Shown here piece by piece: positions 1 through 13,000 of a DNA stretch of 64,000 nt. The notes beneath the pieces are model-generated. The model was not told the origin of the DNA. It saw only the letters and a program-made list of their open reading frames with translations, and did no database searches. Each line of letters opens with the position of its first letter. Within the stretch, counting starts at the first letter, position 1. Source of the stretch: Climacteris rufus (taxonomy: Eukaryota > Chordata > Aves > Passeriformes > Climacteridae); the NCBI GenBank assembly GCA_013398175.1, contig VZRZ01004834.1, positions 838,074-902,073 on the forward strand, given 5' to 3'. The position numbers were made by a program, and so were the translations under genes.

Positions 1-3000
1 CTGTTTTCCAAGTAATTCCTCCATTTTGTATCACTGACATGCCAAGGAATGTTGCCACTCTGATTTCATGTCAACATTAACACTTAGCTTTCAATATACA
101 AAATAAACATCTTTGCTGCAAAATGATTTTACTTGTAACTAATTCCACAGAAGTATATTTCTGATTGTTCTGATTGTACTTCCATCAGCATAAAGAAAAC
201 ATTAGCACATTTCAAGACTTCTTGTTTTAACCTAAGAATAGCTTACTGACATTTCATCTCACAAATATACAAGGGATTATTCACCCTTTTCTTATTAGAA
301 CATACAGCTGTATCTGTAGTTGTTATTGAACACTGAGAACGAACTTCATGACAAAAAAGAAGTAACTCACAAACATTCAGAAATATGAAAAACGCTGAAG
401 TAATTACATTGAAGACAGTCAATATCTAAGCACTCCTTGATGCTCCCAGAACCTGAATTCCTGACAAGCTGCCTGTACATAAAGACCAGGAAAACAAAAA
501 CCCCAGAATACTAATGAGATCACTTCTGATAAAAATACAATAAAACATGAAAAGACTGACATAACACTGAAGTGACGGAAAACAAAGCAAAGTATGCATA
601 TATATCAAGGATTGACAAAAACTATAAATCAGTAATAATGACAAGCATACTAAAATGAGAACTCGCATCCAAATGCTATAAGCTTTGACTCAGAATTAAT
701 GGGTTAAGAAAACTTGAGCCAATACCTAAAGAGGAAACACTTGAACATTTTCCATCTAAATGTGCTTTACAACCTAACAATTAATCTCTTGAGATAAAGT
801 GATGTCACATTTATTGTCAAACTAACTTCAGTGATCAGTCAGAAGTGGCACTAATGTGTGATGATGAAGCCTCAATTCAGATCCAAGTACTATAGTATCA
901 AAAGAAGTCTTTTTTTAAAAATAAACTCCCCATAAACTTTCATTACATTAAAAATGAGAAATCTCTCAGATTATTACTTCTTTTATTGAAAACTGACATT
1001 GAAATAGAGCGTTTTCAGATGCCGTTTAAGTGCTACTAACTGCTGACACCTTTACGAAATTTTTAGGCAATGATCCTTATACGATCACAACAAATATATC
1101 ACATGGTTCCATACAAAGTGAGCCTAGTAGAATATCAATATATCAGAAAACAGATCAGTAATTTCCATTAAGATATGGGAACATAATTATCTCTGAAATT
1201 CCTGTTAATCTATTTAACACAGCAGAGTATGAATATATTAAAAAAATGCCTTAGGTCACCAATAAGCTTTTATATTTCTTTGTGTCTTACAGAAATATTT
1301 ACTATTTATTCCCATTTCAACCTGAAGTTTTAAACTGAAACAGATCACCTAACAAAACTTAGCACTAAGTTTCTCCATATCAGTTACAGCAGTGTGACAG
1401 CACAGCACTGGAAGATACACACCAGGAAGCCTCTGCCTTCTGCTTTGCCTATGAGAAACCAAGATTGTTTTTCTAAAACTGACATCTTCCATCTTTTTTT
1501 TTTTTTTTTTTTTTTTGGTGACTTCCTAAAAGAATCACTTGTATAACCAGGACTACACCCGTCTTCTTCACATCCTTTTATAAACACTTAGTACAAAAGC
1601 AAAACAGAAATGTATGTCAACTTTAGCCCTGCAGCTTAAGATACGGTCAGCAACTGCAAATAAGTTAAAAAATTCAAATGGACAAGCCTCAAGATAAAAC
1701 CAAGCATTTAATACACTTTTTCCAGACAAAAATTTGCTAAATACAACATGAGATTTTAAACTACTGGCAACCTACAGGTTAACCAAAGTATGGAAAGTAC
1801 CTTTAATGGCTTTCTACTGAGGTGCATGAGTTTGTTGTCACCATTCCTCGTAATATCTCTAAAGATTTCTGGACTGCAATATAAAAAACTCACCCAACTG
1901 GTTACTAACTAAGTTGGACTCTATCTTGACAGAGTTTTACAGCACGGAACAACCTCCAGTTTCTGAGGTGCCTTTCTGTCTTCAACAATTTTAAAAAATC
2001 CTAAAATCTTCAAAGAATGGTTATGGTCAAAGTTGTCCACCGATTCTGACAGATGTATCCATAAAATTTTATTTTACTTTCACAGCACAAAGCCAGTCCT
2101 TTTGACCTTCACCAGTTTTCTCTATCCCACTCAAATCCTCTGGGCTGCAACGCCACCTCATCTAAGGCGCAGGCAGAGGCAGACAAGTAGTTCCCCAGAC
2201 ACTTGAATTAATTCCTTTTGATTCATGTCTCACAGTTGACCGGCCACAGAAGCGAGCAAGATGACACTAGGTCCGCAGTCAGGTTTCCCAGCAGTTGGGG
2301 AATGTTTCCCCTACAAATCTATATGAAACTATGGCAAACATCCCATATCCCACCCTGAAAAACCCAACACTACCACAACATCAATTCCCAATATCCTGGT
2401 TCAAGAGTCCTATATGTGGTCTGGAGAGGTGAACAGAACTAGGCAAAAGACAAAACCCATAGTCTTGGAAGGTATTTGACTCAGTAACTACTGAGTTTCA
2501 TCACAGACGGAGATTAAACACAGGCCAGTAGAGTGGGGCTGGCAACAAGGAAAATGTGGCAGCAGCAAACACTTCAAGCAAAGAGCAAAGGAAAATAATG
2601 TTTTCACTCTTGAAAACCATGACGTTTGGAAAAATCAGCTGTCAAGTTCTATATATTTGAAACCCAGGCAGTAGCAGTGATGCCGAGCCTCACTGTGGAG
2701 GCTAGCCACAATGCAGCAGCTTTCATTTTAGAATGTTACACCCCTACATCTGTCCTTCCCCACAGCCTATGCTGCACAGCTTTCTCAAAATGGGAGGAGT
2801 ATCAGACTCAAAGGATTATGTGCATATAACTGCAGAGCATAAAACTAAAGCTACAGTGCTGGTATGAGCTACTCCTTGGATTTTTACTCAGATTCATGCA
2901 GTTTTTAAAAAGCATAGCCAAACAGACCCCCACTCACCTCTGCCCTCCCCTAATTAATATCCCTTAGTCAAAATATTCAGATTAAACAAGACAACCTGCT

Positions 3001-3009
3001 GCACTCCAG
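1..3009. other. AT-rich non-coding stretch
   Basis: I see no gene here. The longest open frames are short, contain homopolymers and have no recognisable domain. The one landmark is a poly-T run at 1494-1516, listed separately. If the gene whose first exon lies near 27.5 kb is large, this could be its intron or 3' flank, but that is inference. Confidence 0.6.
1494..1516. repeat. poly-T homopolymer
   Basis: An uninterrupted run of about 23 T, equal to poly-A on the minus strand. It is long enough to be polymorphic. No recognisable retroposon body was seen next to it, so it is probably a simple repeat rather than an element tail. Confidence 0.9.
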
Positions 3010-3053
3010 ATATATATATATATATATAGATATATATATATATATATATATAT
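3010..3053. repeat. (AT)n microsatellite, interrupted
   Basis: About 44 bases of alternating A and T, broken once by a G after roughly nine units. Such tracts are self-complementary and unstable. The Tyr-Ile run in the minus-strand frame across this tract is an artefact of the repeat and not a protein. Confidence 0.95.
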
Positions 3054-4777
3054 GAACTTGAAGGCTTCAGACAAAGAACAAGTTTACCTAAATATTGATA
3101 TATTTGAGATATAAAATTATGATGCTTAAATGAAGCAATTTTGATTTCAATTTGACTAAAATCAGCAATACTAATGTAATACATTAAGGTGATGAATACT
3201 GCAAAAGCACACACAAAGATCTGATACACGCAACTTTGTCCACTGTGATTGTAAAATCAAATTCTGTAACTTCAGTTTGAAAGAACATTGTGTATCTTAA
3301 GATGAAGGTAAATCCAGGCTATGTTTTACAGAAAAACTGAGTGTTGAAATGAAAAATTAAAGAAAAAAAAAAACATAGTGGCAAAGGCCACATTTAAGTT
3401 CCCTTTATTTCTGCTGTTACACTAAGTAGTTACTGTCCACAAAGAAAAATCATGCACACCTATCTCCATTGAAGCTAAATTCTCCTGTATCAAGATTAAG
3501 CCTGTGCCATTATCCTTAACAGCCAAATCACAACCCCTGTAAAGAGAACTGTATAAATTGAAGAAGTGCTGTAACTGAACGGCTATGAAGAGAGGTTTTT
3601 CTAAAGTACTTTGAGTTAAAAGGTACTGTGGTGCATAATGAATGCTACATAAGCAGACTGGACAGGATATTTTTCTTGAACCACAATTACCAGGGACAAG
3701 AGATCAACAACACTTCCTGTATATAATGTGTTTCTAAACACTCTTTATTGAGGTACGTGTTCAACTTGCTTTAGACAATGTGTTTCGTGACCCAGCTTCC
3801 TTTCTTCATCCTACACCCACAATTCTTTTCCACCCTGTACCTTATAAAGCTGCCTCTTGTCACTTGAAGTTACCTTGCAATATTCTTTACCAAAATTTGC
3901 TTCTAGCTGACAAAAATGAGATTACTATATGCTTCCATGAATGAAATGGTGCTGCCTTCTATTATCAACTCACTAAAAAGCCATTTAGCGATGGCGCTTT
4001 GATTCCTTAGTTCAAAAATAAAAACTTCTTCATCTACAGATACAGGAGATGGAAAAATTCCTGATGGCTCTGCAATATTTCATCAGGCTTCTTGGCAAGG
4101 ACCCTTTTGGATAGCACATTTTGTGACAGTCCCAGCCAGTGGCCCACTTCCTGCAAACACCTAAGCACAGCTGTGCACAACAAGCTCCCACCGAAGATGC
4201 CGTGTGTCCTGCTGAGCCGCAGTCAGGCTCCTCTGCCGAGGCTGTGGGAGAAAAGTGCAAAGGCCACTGCCACACCTATGGTGAATCCATGGGCAGGGCA
4301 TGTGGGAGATCAACAGAAAAACAAGTACTACTACCCTCCTTCAGATAAACTACATGATCTATAAAGGTTCCATCCAACACAAACTGTACTATGATAAAAG
4401 CGTTAGTTCAGGATGTAACCCAAAATACTGTATCGAATTATTTGCATGTAGGTCACATGAAATTAACAACCAAAAAAAAAATCAGTTAGAAGTCTCCTCA
4501 GTCTTTTGATTCATTTACAACCTCACCTCTTGAACACTTTCCTTATATTTGTTAAACTACTGTGCATTTAGAATTAAATGCATTAGCTGTGGGAATACAA
4601 TGCTGTAACAACAGCCAACAGCTACACATCCATAGGTATATGGCCATACTGCTGCCAAGCTCTCCTGTACTGCAGAAGAAGCAGTTCTCACGATACTGAG
4701 AGTACCACCTGGAAGAAACTCTTTCTGTAATCTCAGATGAACATGAGGGTACAAAAAGGTCTAGACTTGGTTTTCGC
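3054..4777. other. Non-coding stretch
   Basis: No repeat family or coding exon is recognised. If the minus-strand candidate terminal exon at 4778-4892 is real, this would hold its 3' untranslated region. The plus-strand TTTATT near 3740 reads as a possible AATAAA polyadenylation signal on the minus strand, but such hexamers are common by chance. Confidence 0.4.
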
Positions 4778-4892
4778 TCATTCATAACCTGGAGTCTCTG
4801 AGTATGGTTTCTCCTGTAGTTTCTTTTCTATCTGTGCAACGTATTCCCCAAGCACTGCTAAATTGTAATACAGAAATTCACATTTTGCCTTC
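4778..4892 (-). CDS. Candidate terminal coding exon, unidentified (partial)
   Basis: On the minus strand a strong 3' splice acceptor (a pyrimidine-rich tract ending ctgtcttcctag at 4893) is followed by 115 nt with one open frame. The frame enters in phase 2 and gives 37 complete codons before TGA at 4778-4780. The peptide begins KAKCEFLYYNLAVLGEYV and ends EKPYSETPGYE. It is rich in Lys and Glu towards the end and resembles a short cytoplasmic tail. I do not recognise the family. A possible preceding exon lies at 5015-5051 with a matching phase across a 122-bp intron. The orientation agrees with the first exon at 27.5 kb, but no transcript evidence links them, and a chance splice-like site remains quite possible. 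Confidence 0.25.
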
Positions 4893-5014
4893 CTAGGAAG
4901 ACAGGAACAGCTGTATGTGCACCTCAAATCACAAGAGAGAAGGAACTGAAAGTGAAGGTAACAGCTGAGCAAAAGAAAAAAAAAATAAGAGCAGTCTAAT
5001 AGGTTGAAACTCAC

Positions 5015-5051
5015 CCTCCCAGAACAGTCCGTGAAATAAGGAGAGTTATTG
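5015..5051 (-). CDS. Candidate short internal exon, unidentified (partial)
   Basis: A 37-nt minus-strand segment lies between an acceptor (ending ccctgtag) and a strong donor (GTGAGT, read at 5014 downwards). Read in phase 1 it encodes ITLLISRTVLG plus two bases and leaves in phase 2, which joins in frame with the segment ending at 4892. The hydrophobic stretch ITLL could be part of a membrane segment. The exon is unusually short and its acceptor is ordinary. It is listed only because both phase and spacing fit the neighbour; function is unknown. Confidence 0.18.
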
Positions 5052-6654
5052 CTACAGGGAATGCTTCAAATTAAGGTGCAGCAGAGCTCAGAACACACAG
5101 TCCACTGAAGTCAGGCAACCATTTGTTATATCTCTATATCCAATAAAAAAGCAAAGCAGCAGTATAATTCCCAAATTTCTACAAATCTAGTCACAGTCTT
5201 TACAGGTATCACCATTTTACTATTTTCTGCCTTCTGAAGGCTTAGTTTGCAATCATTACATCCCTTCAATTAGAGACAGCCACGAAATAAAGTTAGTGTG
5301 TGCATCAATATGTATGTGGATCAACTACTTGGAGTAAGGTTCCCAAACCACAGAAATCTCGTATTTTCCTGTCTTTACTGTCTTTTTTTTACAGAGTGTA
5401 TTGCACTTTGACCACAAGTTTTTGTCCTACACCCAAACGCTGCTTATTTTCTGGTCAAAGGGCAATATACAATTCATAACAAAAGGCAATTAAAGAAGCA
5501 TCATGAGAAGGGAGGGTACTGACTTTTAGGCATTAACTGATCAATAATCTCCAGTGCAGCTGCAGAATCTTCAATAGTTATTGATAAATTTTGTATTCTT
5601 TATTTTTAAATCAAGAGGTTGGCATTAACTAGTTAAGTTCACTTTTTTTTTCCTTATTTCCTTAGGGTTAAGTACTAGAGTCATCAGAATTTCTGGTGAT
5701 CATTTGTAAATCAGATTTAATACGTGCAGCAAGATCCAAAGTATCCTTTATGTGAGGGATGGATTAAACAACCATTTATTTTAATATAAAATTACACATC
5801 CAATACACAGAAACATTGAGAGAAAGCCTTACTGCTGTGCAGACGTAAGTCAGAATTCTCTACTAAAGGTAAGCAGAGCAACAGTGACAACCCTTATTCC
5901 AAATTCCTATAACAGAACATCTGCTACAAAGAGGACACAGTTAATATATCAAAAATTTGAAACAGCGAAAGCAAATGTTCATAGCAAATGAGAAAGTTGT
6001 CTACTTGAATGCTACAATGGCATAATTAATTTCTTTAATTAAGAAAAGAATAAAAATGACTAAGAGATGAAACTACACTGAAGCAGTAGTTTATTTAAAT
6101 GTTTAATGATACAAAAGCTAGAAATAACCACATAAAATTTCACTGTAAAAGCAGATAAAGCACAGAATTGTTTACAATGCTCAATGCTGTTATTTTACGT
6201 GGCACTATTTTAATTTTAGCCCAACTGTGATATAGCTTTATTTAGTAAACTAAGACAAGAACTAAAGAATCAATTCTGCAATGGAATTGTTTTATGTAGG
6301 TTTTAGATTTTTATTTTTACCTTTTACAACAGCCAGTATTTACTATTCTGTGATTTGACAAATGTTCTTGGGTACAAAACAATGAGTATGGTGCTGCTGA
6401 AAGTTTGCACTGTATACGCAAAATGTGTCCAACATTGTTTTCTTTTAATCGCTTGCTTGTTCTTATACTGTCATTTCCTCCTTTCAGATGGACTGTAAAT
6501 TACATGTAGTTGCAAGACACTTCTGAAAAACAGGTCTTTATTCATTTCTTGGTGAATAAAATAGTCACGAATTTTCCAAATCTGCATTTGCTGCACAAAG
6601 TCTAAAGTCAAAAGTTGATCAGTACTTGAATGAACATCACATACACCTTTATTG
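5052..6654. other. AT-rich non-coding stretch
   Basis: No gene, RNA gene or recognisable transposon was seen. The stretch contains short A and T runs and no open frame worth reporting. Confidence 0.5.
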
Positions 6655-7082
6655 CTCTAAGCAGGGCCACAGAGGTGATCAAAGGGCTGGAGCACCTCTC
6701 CTGTGAGGAAAGGCTGAGAGCTGTGGTTACCAGGCCTGAAGAGGAGCAAGCTCCAGGGTGACCATATTGCAGCCTTTCAGTGCCTAAAGAGGGCCTTGTG
6801 AGAGAGGGCCAGTAGTGACAGGACAATGGGTAATGACTCAAATGAGAGAGAGCAGGTTTAGTTTGGATATCAGGAGGAAATTCTTTACTGTGAGGGTGGT
6901 GAGGAACAGAGAAGTTTTCTCTCCAAAGAAGTTTAGGATGCCCCATCCCTAGAAGTGTTCAGGGTCAGGGTGGATGGGGCTTAGAGAAACCTGCTCTGGA
7001 AGGTTTCCTGCCCACAGCAAGTGAACTAAGTGGTCTTTTAATAGCATAGGTCATGCTATAATTATATGATTTTATAATCTTG
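6655..7082 (+). mobile_element. CR1 LINE 3' end (diverged)
   Basis: The sequence follows the familiar avian CR1 3' portion in order: a gagcacctctcctgtgagga block, a gaggctgagag-like block, cagcctttcagtgcctaaag, the tttagtttggatatcaggagg and ttctttactgtgagggtggt blocks, and a decayed attatatgattttat end. It is 5'-truncated, as CR1 copies normally are, and contains only untranslated sequence plus a remnant of the end of ORF2. It carries several small deletions and substitutions, so it is old. The 112-residue minus-strand frame across it is an artefact. Confidence 0.85.
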
Positions 7083-10000
7083 GTAACACTGAATTAAAAA
7101 TCTCCAAAGATAAATACCCCACTACTCTGACGTTCCTTAGCATTGTAGTATTACCTCCACACCAAAACTAAAAAGTCTGCATTCTTTCTTCAAAAATTGA
7201 CTATTACAACTCATACTCTAAAAATCTAAGTTCACTACATCAGTAAACACTTCGAATTTGAAGAATATTCAGTGATCAGGCCATTAAAAATGTATTAGTT
7301 TCTCTACCAAAACATAATACAACTTTTATTTCTGATTGTTTTATGGTGTGACCTTGGGATTTGTCTAAATTAGTATTTTATTTCAGGTAAGGGGCATGTT
7401 TCTGAATCTCCTGATCTGCTCCACTTTCTGTGCTTTCATTTACATAACACTGTGGCCTTGGAACCAGCAAACTGGATTTATTTTAGATGATATGCTCCTA
7501 CTTGTAATGGGTACTGAGGTTTCTGGGCCACACTAGAGCTAGTCCAAGGAAAACCCTTTAGAAACATATACAGCAGAAACTTACGTCTTCAATCTAACTT
7601 GTTTTGCTTCAGAGATCCCCTCTTGCCAGGCTGTGGGATGTACCAACACAGACACCTGCAGCTACCCAACACCCCAAGTGTGCCCTCTGCTCATCAGGGA
7701 GGCTCCACCCCAACTTCAGGAACAAGCTCAGCCTCTGCAGCCATTCCGTGTAAGCAACGCAAGCTCTCGGTCTGGATTCATTAGGCACTGCATACATTAT
7801 TCATTAATATTACACCAACTGTGAATGCTGTTGCAACGCACAAAAGAAAATGTATAAAATTCCTTATCATCTGAGTTGTCAGCATAATACAAATATGGCA
7901 TAGATGCTGCCAGCCAGATGATGTTGAGAGTTTAAAACAGAGTCCACAGCACCATCAGGACACATCAAGCAAATGTCTGGAAGATGCTGCAGTCTACAAC
8001 TGATTCATATTCCTGCTCCATAGGTAAGGCTTCCCAGTCACTTTCCACTCTTCCTTCTCCCTTGAGTCATTAAAATGCAAAATTTTAAAGAAGTAGCTAA
8101 ACTAATTTGACTCAGACAAGGATTTTTGTGTGAAAATTTCAGAACAAAAAAAAAACCAGTTAAAGCTTCTCAGTTATTTTAAAAGGCAGGGACAGAAAAG
8201 AACCTGACATTATTTTTTATTCTCACTCAAAAATTCCACAAACTATTTATAGACCACTCTAATATACTTGGCAGCAAGCAGTGGAAATTGAAAATCTAGC
8301 AGAGACACTGGCTCAACTTCAACAAGAGTCCTGATTTTAAGAACATAAGTAGTTCTATTCATGTCGCACCCTACACTTCTGCCCAGCCAGGTATAAAGGA
8401 AGTACCTGACTGACCACTGCCTGCAAGCTGCACGTGTTCTCAGGAGGTAATCTAATCTAATGCAGCATTTTGAATTAGGCAGAGTAGAAAAAAACAGACT
8501 ACTAACCAAATTAAACAATTCAAACAGTGAATAGAGTGTCCTAAATTACAGCTGAATCTCAACTTAATAAAAAGACTGAAGAAATCAAAGGAAGACGGAG
8601 GAGATCAGAAACTAGCAGGGGAAGCAAGAGAGACTATACCCATCCTTAAATGAGCTATGTCCTTTATAAGGCTTAGGTGCCCCTTCTTAACTGATTAGAC
8701 CCTATGATCAATTAGAACCTAACAATTTGCCCTCCTATTTGGAAACTTCCACTGCTATATTACTTAAGAAACTAGAAAACCCCTAAGCTTCTAGCTATTT
8801 TAAACAACTATGTTTAAAGTACTAAAACTCAATTATTTTAAGAAAGGACTGTCCAGACCATTTTAGATGTTCAGCTGCAGTAACTATTCTTTTCTTCTCA
8901 AATCCCATTTCAGAACATCAAACTACGTCACACTTGAGAAGTGCCAGACTAGGGGAAAATTTTGATGTGTGGGCTACACAATGCTTATACAGTAGAGGGA
9001 AGAGCACTGCAAATTGATTCATACTCTTCACATGCTTTTGTACTTTTACCAGCTGGTTTCTTTAAATCAATGTTGCAGTAAAAAATATGGTTTTATTTTT
9101 GTGCCATGCTAAATTATTTCTCATCTTGATTCTTTGTAAGTACAGGAACAAATGTTAGCACACAACAGTCTACATGGAGCTGGTATATTATAGTTTAAAA
9201 AATTCTAAAAAACCCAAAACCCTAATATCTACAAAAAACCAGGAGATTTCATGTTTCTATCACAAGTTAGATGGTAACAGTAGGGCTTCAGGTCATATAT
9301 TCTTAAAACATACTACTGATTATTATCCTCTTTTCTTCTAATGATTTGGGTCCATGCCATCTTGAAAAAGTGCTAACAGAACAAATTAAATAATTATTCA
9401 TAAATAATAACTGCAACCATCATAAACCTATTATAAGCTTGCAGAAATTAAAATATAATCTGCTATTACCCCACAAATCTCTACCAGGAACCCGCAAAAC
9501 ATCCAAGCTTCTGGTTCCAGATTACAGTATGACTCAGATTTACAATTGATTTTTTTTTTCAAACAAGACTGAAATAGTGTAGGACTACTTGATACTAGAG
9601 AGTGGGGGAGAATCACGAGGGTTTTTGAGAAGAAAGAAAACACTGCTCTACTGCTGCACATTTATTATTGAGCCTACATCTCATGTGCCAAAAAAATGCC
9701 TAAAATACATCCAGAGAATAATGGTTTCAAAATCCAGAAAGCTCACTGGATTCATAAAATAAAGTTACAAAATCTATTTATTTTGAATCTTTGTTCAGCA
9801 AAAGGGCTAAGACATTACAACCCAGACAGAGATCAAGGAGGGAATTCATAATTCTGACTGAAGCAAAGTAGGGGATTGAGAAATTGAACCATAATTTCCA
9901 GACCTGCTATATTCTTTCTGGAACATTGGTCTGAGCAAAGCAGGGAATACTGGAGTGAGCGGTATAGGCCTGCTGTGCTTCAACTCCACCTTTACAAAAG

Positions 10001-13000
10001 TAACAGCAATAAATTAGAATTAACTGCAATGCATCCCAGCTGCATTCACTGTAGTGACATAAGTGACTTGAAAGCAAGCAGTTTACTGGGAAGGGCGGTG
10101 AAGCAACAGTATATTTACAGCATATTTTGCACATATATCAAATATAAAAATCATAAAAGCACTGCATGTTTATTGCATCTAGGAAAAACATCCTCATTTG
10201 AAAGATAAAACTGTGTTTTCTTTCCTTCTTGATACTTATTACTAGAAATAAAACTTTGATTTTGACAACTTTTTATACTCTTTAATGTTTTTGCTTTCTT
10301 TCTGATAGAATCAAAAAGCACTGTAGAGTTCCCAAGAAAACTTGTTTTCTTTAATGAACAAAAGAAGTTCACAGAAACCACAGAGCTTGCAAATAGTTGT
10401 GCAGACTTGTTTATACACTGTCTGGTAACTGCAGTTTTTAGACCCCACACACCTATTCACACTGAAACTGAACTTAGACCAAATGTTGTCATGCTGTCTG
10501 CCCAGCTACCTTCCAGTAACACGAGACAGTCTCAGTCCCTTGTTAATGGTTCACTGAACTAATTAAAATGTAGAAGTAACCCTGCATAGTGTAATTGCAC
10601 ACATTCACAAGGATTGCAACAACAGTGAAAAGCACAGCCAAAGGAGGGAAGAGCTCCTAAGGCAATGCAATTTTTTTACTTGTCCCTTCAACATCCGTGA
10701 AACAATGATTTTGTCAGTATCATGCAAACAACCTTGTGCAAAATAAATTCCACTTACAAGTTATTTGATTTACTCTAGTTATAGCAGACAGAAGTGGAGA
10801 TGTCACCAAGTTTCAAGGGAACCACAACATGTAGATGCTTCCATTCTCACTACTGAAGACATTGAATTGACACAGTTCTTGTTCTACTGTTGTCAGCTTG
10901 AAAATTTCAATTGTTGTGCTAGCAAAGGCTATTAATTAGCTACACCAATTTTCTAGACTTGCCTAAACTATGCTGTTTATTAAATATCCTCAGGACTTAG
11001 GAAGAGTAAGAACGAACTTGCTATAACTTGCTGGTCAAAACATACTGCATTCCTCAAAACGCACTGTGAACCACTACCAGTCAAAAAAGACAGACATTAA
11101 TAAAACACATATTGCCTGCAAGATATGAAATTGATCTTACTCAGACAGGTAACTTCTTTAAATAAGAATTAGATCCTGAAATTGCTAAGGCATACTCCTG
11201 ATATTAACATGCTTGCACACATACTTGCATGGGTACACACTCAGCACACACGAAAGAATTCTGTGCATGGCAGCCTTGACACTTTTACATTCTTTTGTTC
11301 AAACAGATTTGATTAATCAAAGCATACAAAATAAAAGGGAAATATCCAATAAAATGTATAATTTAGTAAAACTTCTTTTCTCTCCAGTGTTTTATGCAAG
11401 ATCTATATACACTTTGAGAGAATTCCGGTACAGTTACTGCATTGATTCAAGCCGTTGATTCTAAACAGGAAACTTCAGAGAGCCTCAGGGATACTTCTAA
11501 GAAGTCTAGAAGGAGTCTATATGTATTTATATAATTTAAAAACCAATCAACAAATAGGTGCATACGGCTAAGACCGAAATTCCCTCCCTCTCTTTGAAAA
11601 GTTCTTTTTTTTTTTTCCCTCCTTCCCTTCCATGTTATCTTCTATAAATCCTGTGATTCTTATCCTGCAAGAATAATGCTGGTGCTGTACCTCACACATT
11701 AGCATGAGTACACCTGTTATATTTCAAACACCATGGAGTGTCTTAGAAATAAGTTCTCTAAATAAATTTGTGTTAAGTTTAGTGTCTTTACATGGCTCAT
11801 GATACAGTAACATACTTACTGCATTGCTTTTTTTTCCTAACAGCACAAATAAGCTTTTCTCATTATTATAGCCTTACTGTGTCAGGAACTGTACAAACAA
11901 GAAAAACCACTCTTGCTCCTCGGAACTCACTGCTTTGTAAAAACTAGATATGATACATTTTTATCAGATAAAGGAAAGGACAATAAGAAAGCACAATACA
12001 TAAAACAACTGGAAATCCCAGGCCACCACATCCCAAAACATAATCAAGCAGCAGTGCTTTACAGGAAGGACAGCACAGTCAGGTGGGGTTGAAGAAAGCA
12101 AATATGATGGCTTTGTGTTTCCCATGGACAGAACTACCCAGGTGGTGGAAAGGAAAAAGGAAAGAATGGTTAGACTTGAATGATGTTAATAAATGATAAA
12201 GCCATCAGTACTAAAGAAACACAGATGAACAGGATAGTAAATCCAAGTGGAACAGAACTTTGGCATACAGCTATCCTGTGCTAACAACTAACTCCTGTTA
12301 GTTGTTTGTGCTTCACCTTCCCTCTCTCCCCGAAGTCAGTGAGAACAAGTGCAAAATTCTGAACACCAGCGGAAAGGCTTGTCCCTTTCATGAAGCATTT
12401 GGAAAAGCCTGAATTACAGTGATTGTCCTGGAGATTGTTACAGAGACAGGACAGCTTATGTGAAATCAGTTTTAATACAGTAATTGCAAGATAAGGACAG
12501 TTAACATTACCACCTTTATATGCACTGAGAACAAGTGCACTTCTGACAGCTGGAACAGTATTTCTCATATTGCACAGGACTGCAGGGTATTGCAGCCTCT
12601 TGCCATGGGAGTTCCCAGTAGTTAGAAAATATCAACACAAAATGTTATTATCAGGAACTACAAACATGAATGTTAGATACTACTATGATTCCAAAACAAA
12701 GAAAAATAAAATCCTTTCTGGAGAGCTAGATAAACATTTGACTAGATAGACAGTTTAGGTAGGTGCAATTCAACAGAGTACAGCACAACCTCAAGACAGC
12801 CATAGTATATGTAACATTGGTCAAAGAGAACAGAACAAAGTCTGTTTCAAAACACTTAACTATGTAATTTCCCTGCTATCAAACTACATCCCTGAGACAC
12901 ACAAATTACCCCTGGAAAACTTTAAATGTGTTAAAGTAGACACACAACTAATTTGCTATATGGATTCTGGTTTAGGCTTTTTACAAAGCAAGTATTTGTA

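Noticed and set aside
3010..3053. Array of short repeats that might suggest a CRISPR-like or structured element
   Set aside because: It is a plain AT dinucleotide microsatellite without spacers.
7585..7630. 46-nt minus-strand segment before a strong GTAAGT donor
   Set aside because: Only one frame is open, the phase does not join to the candidate at 5051, and the acceptor is weak.
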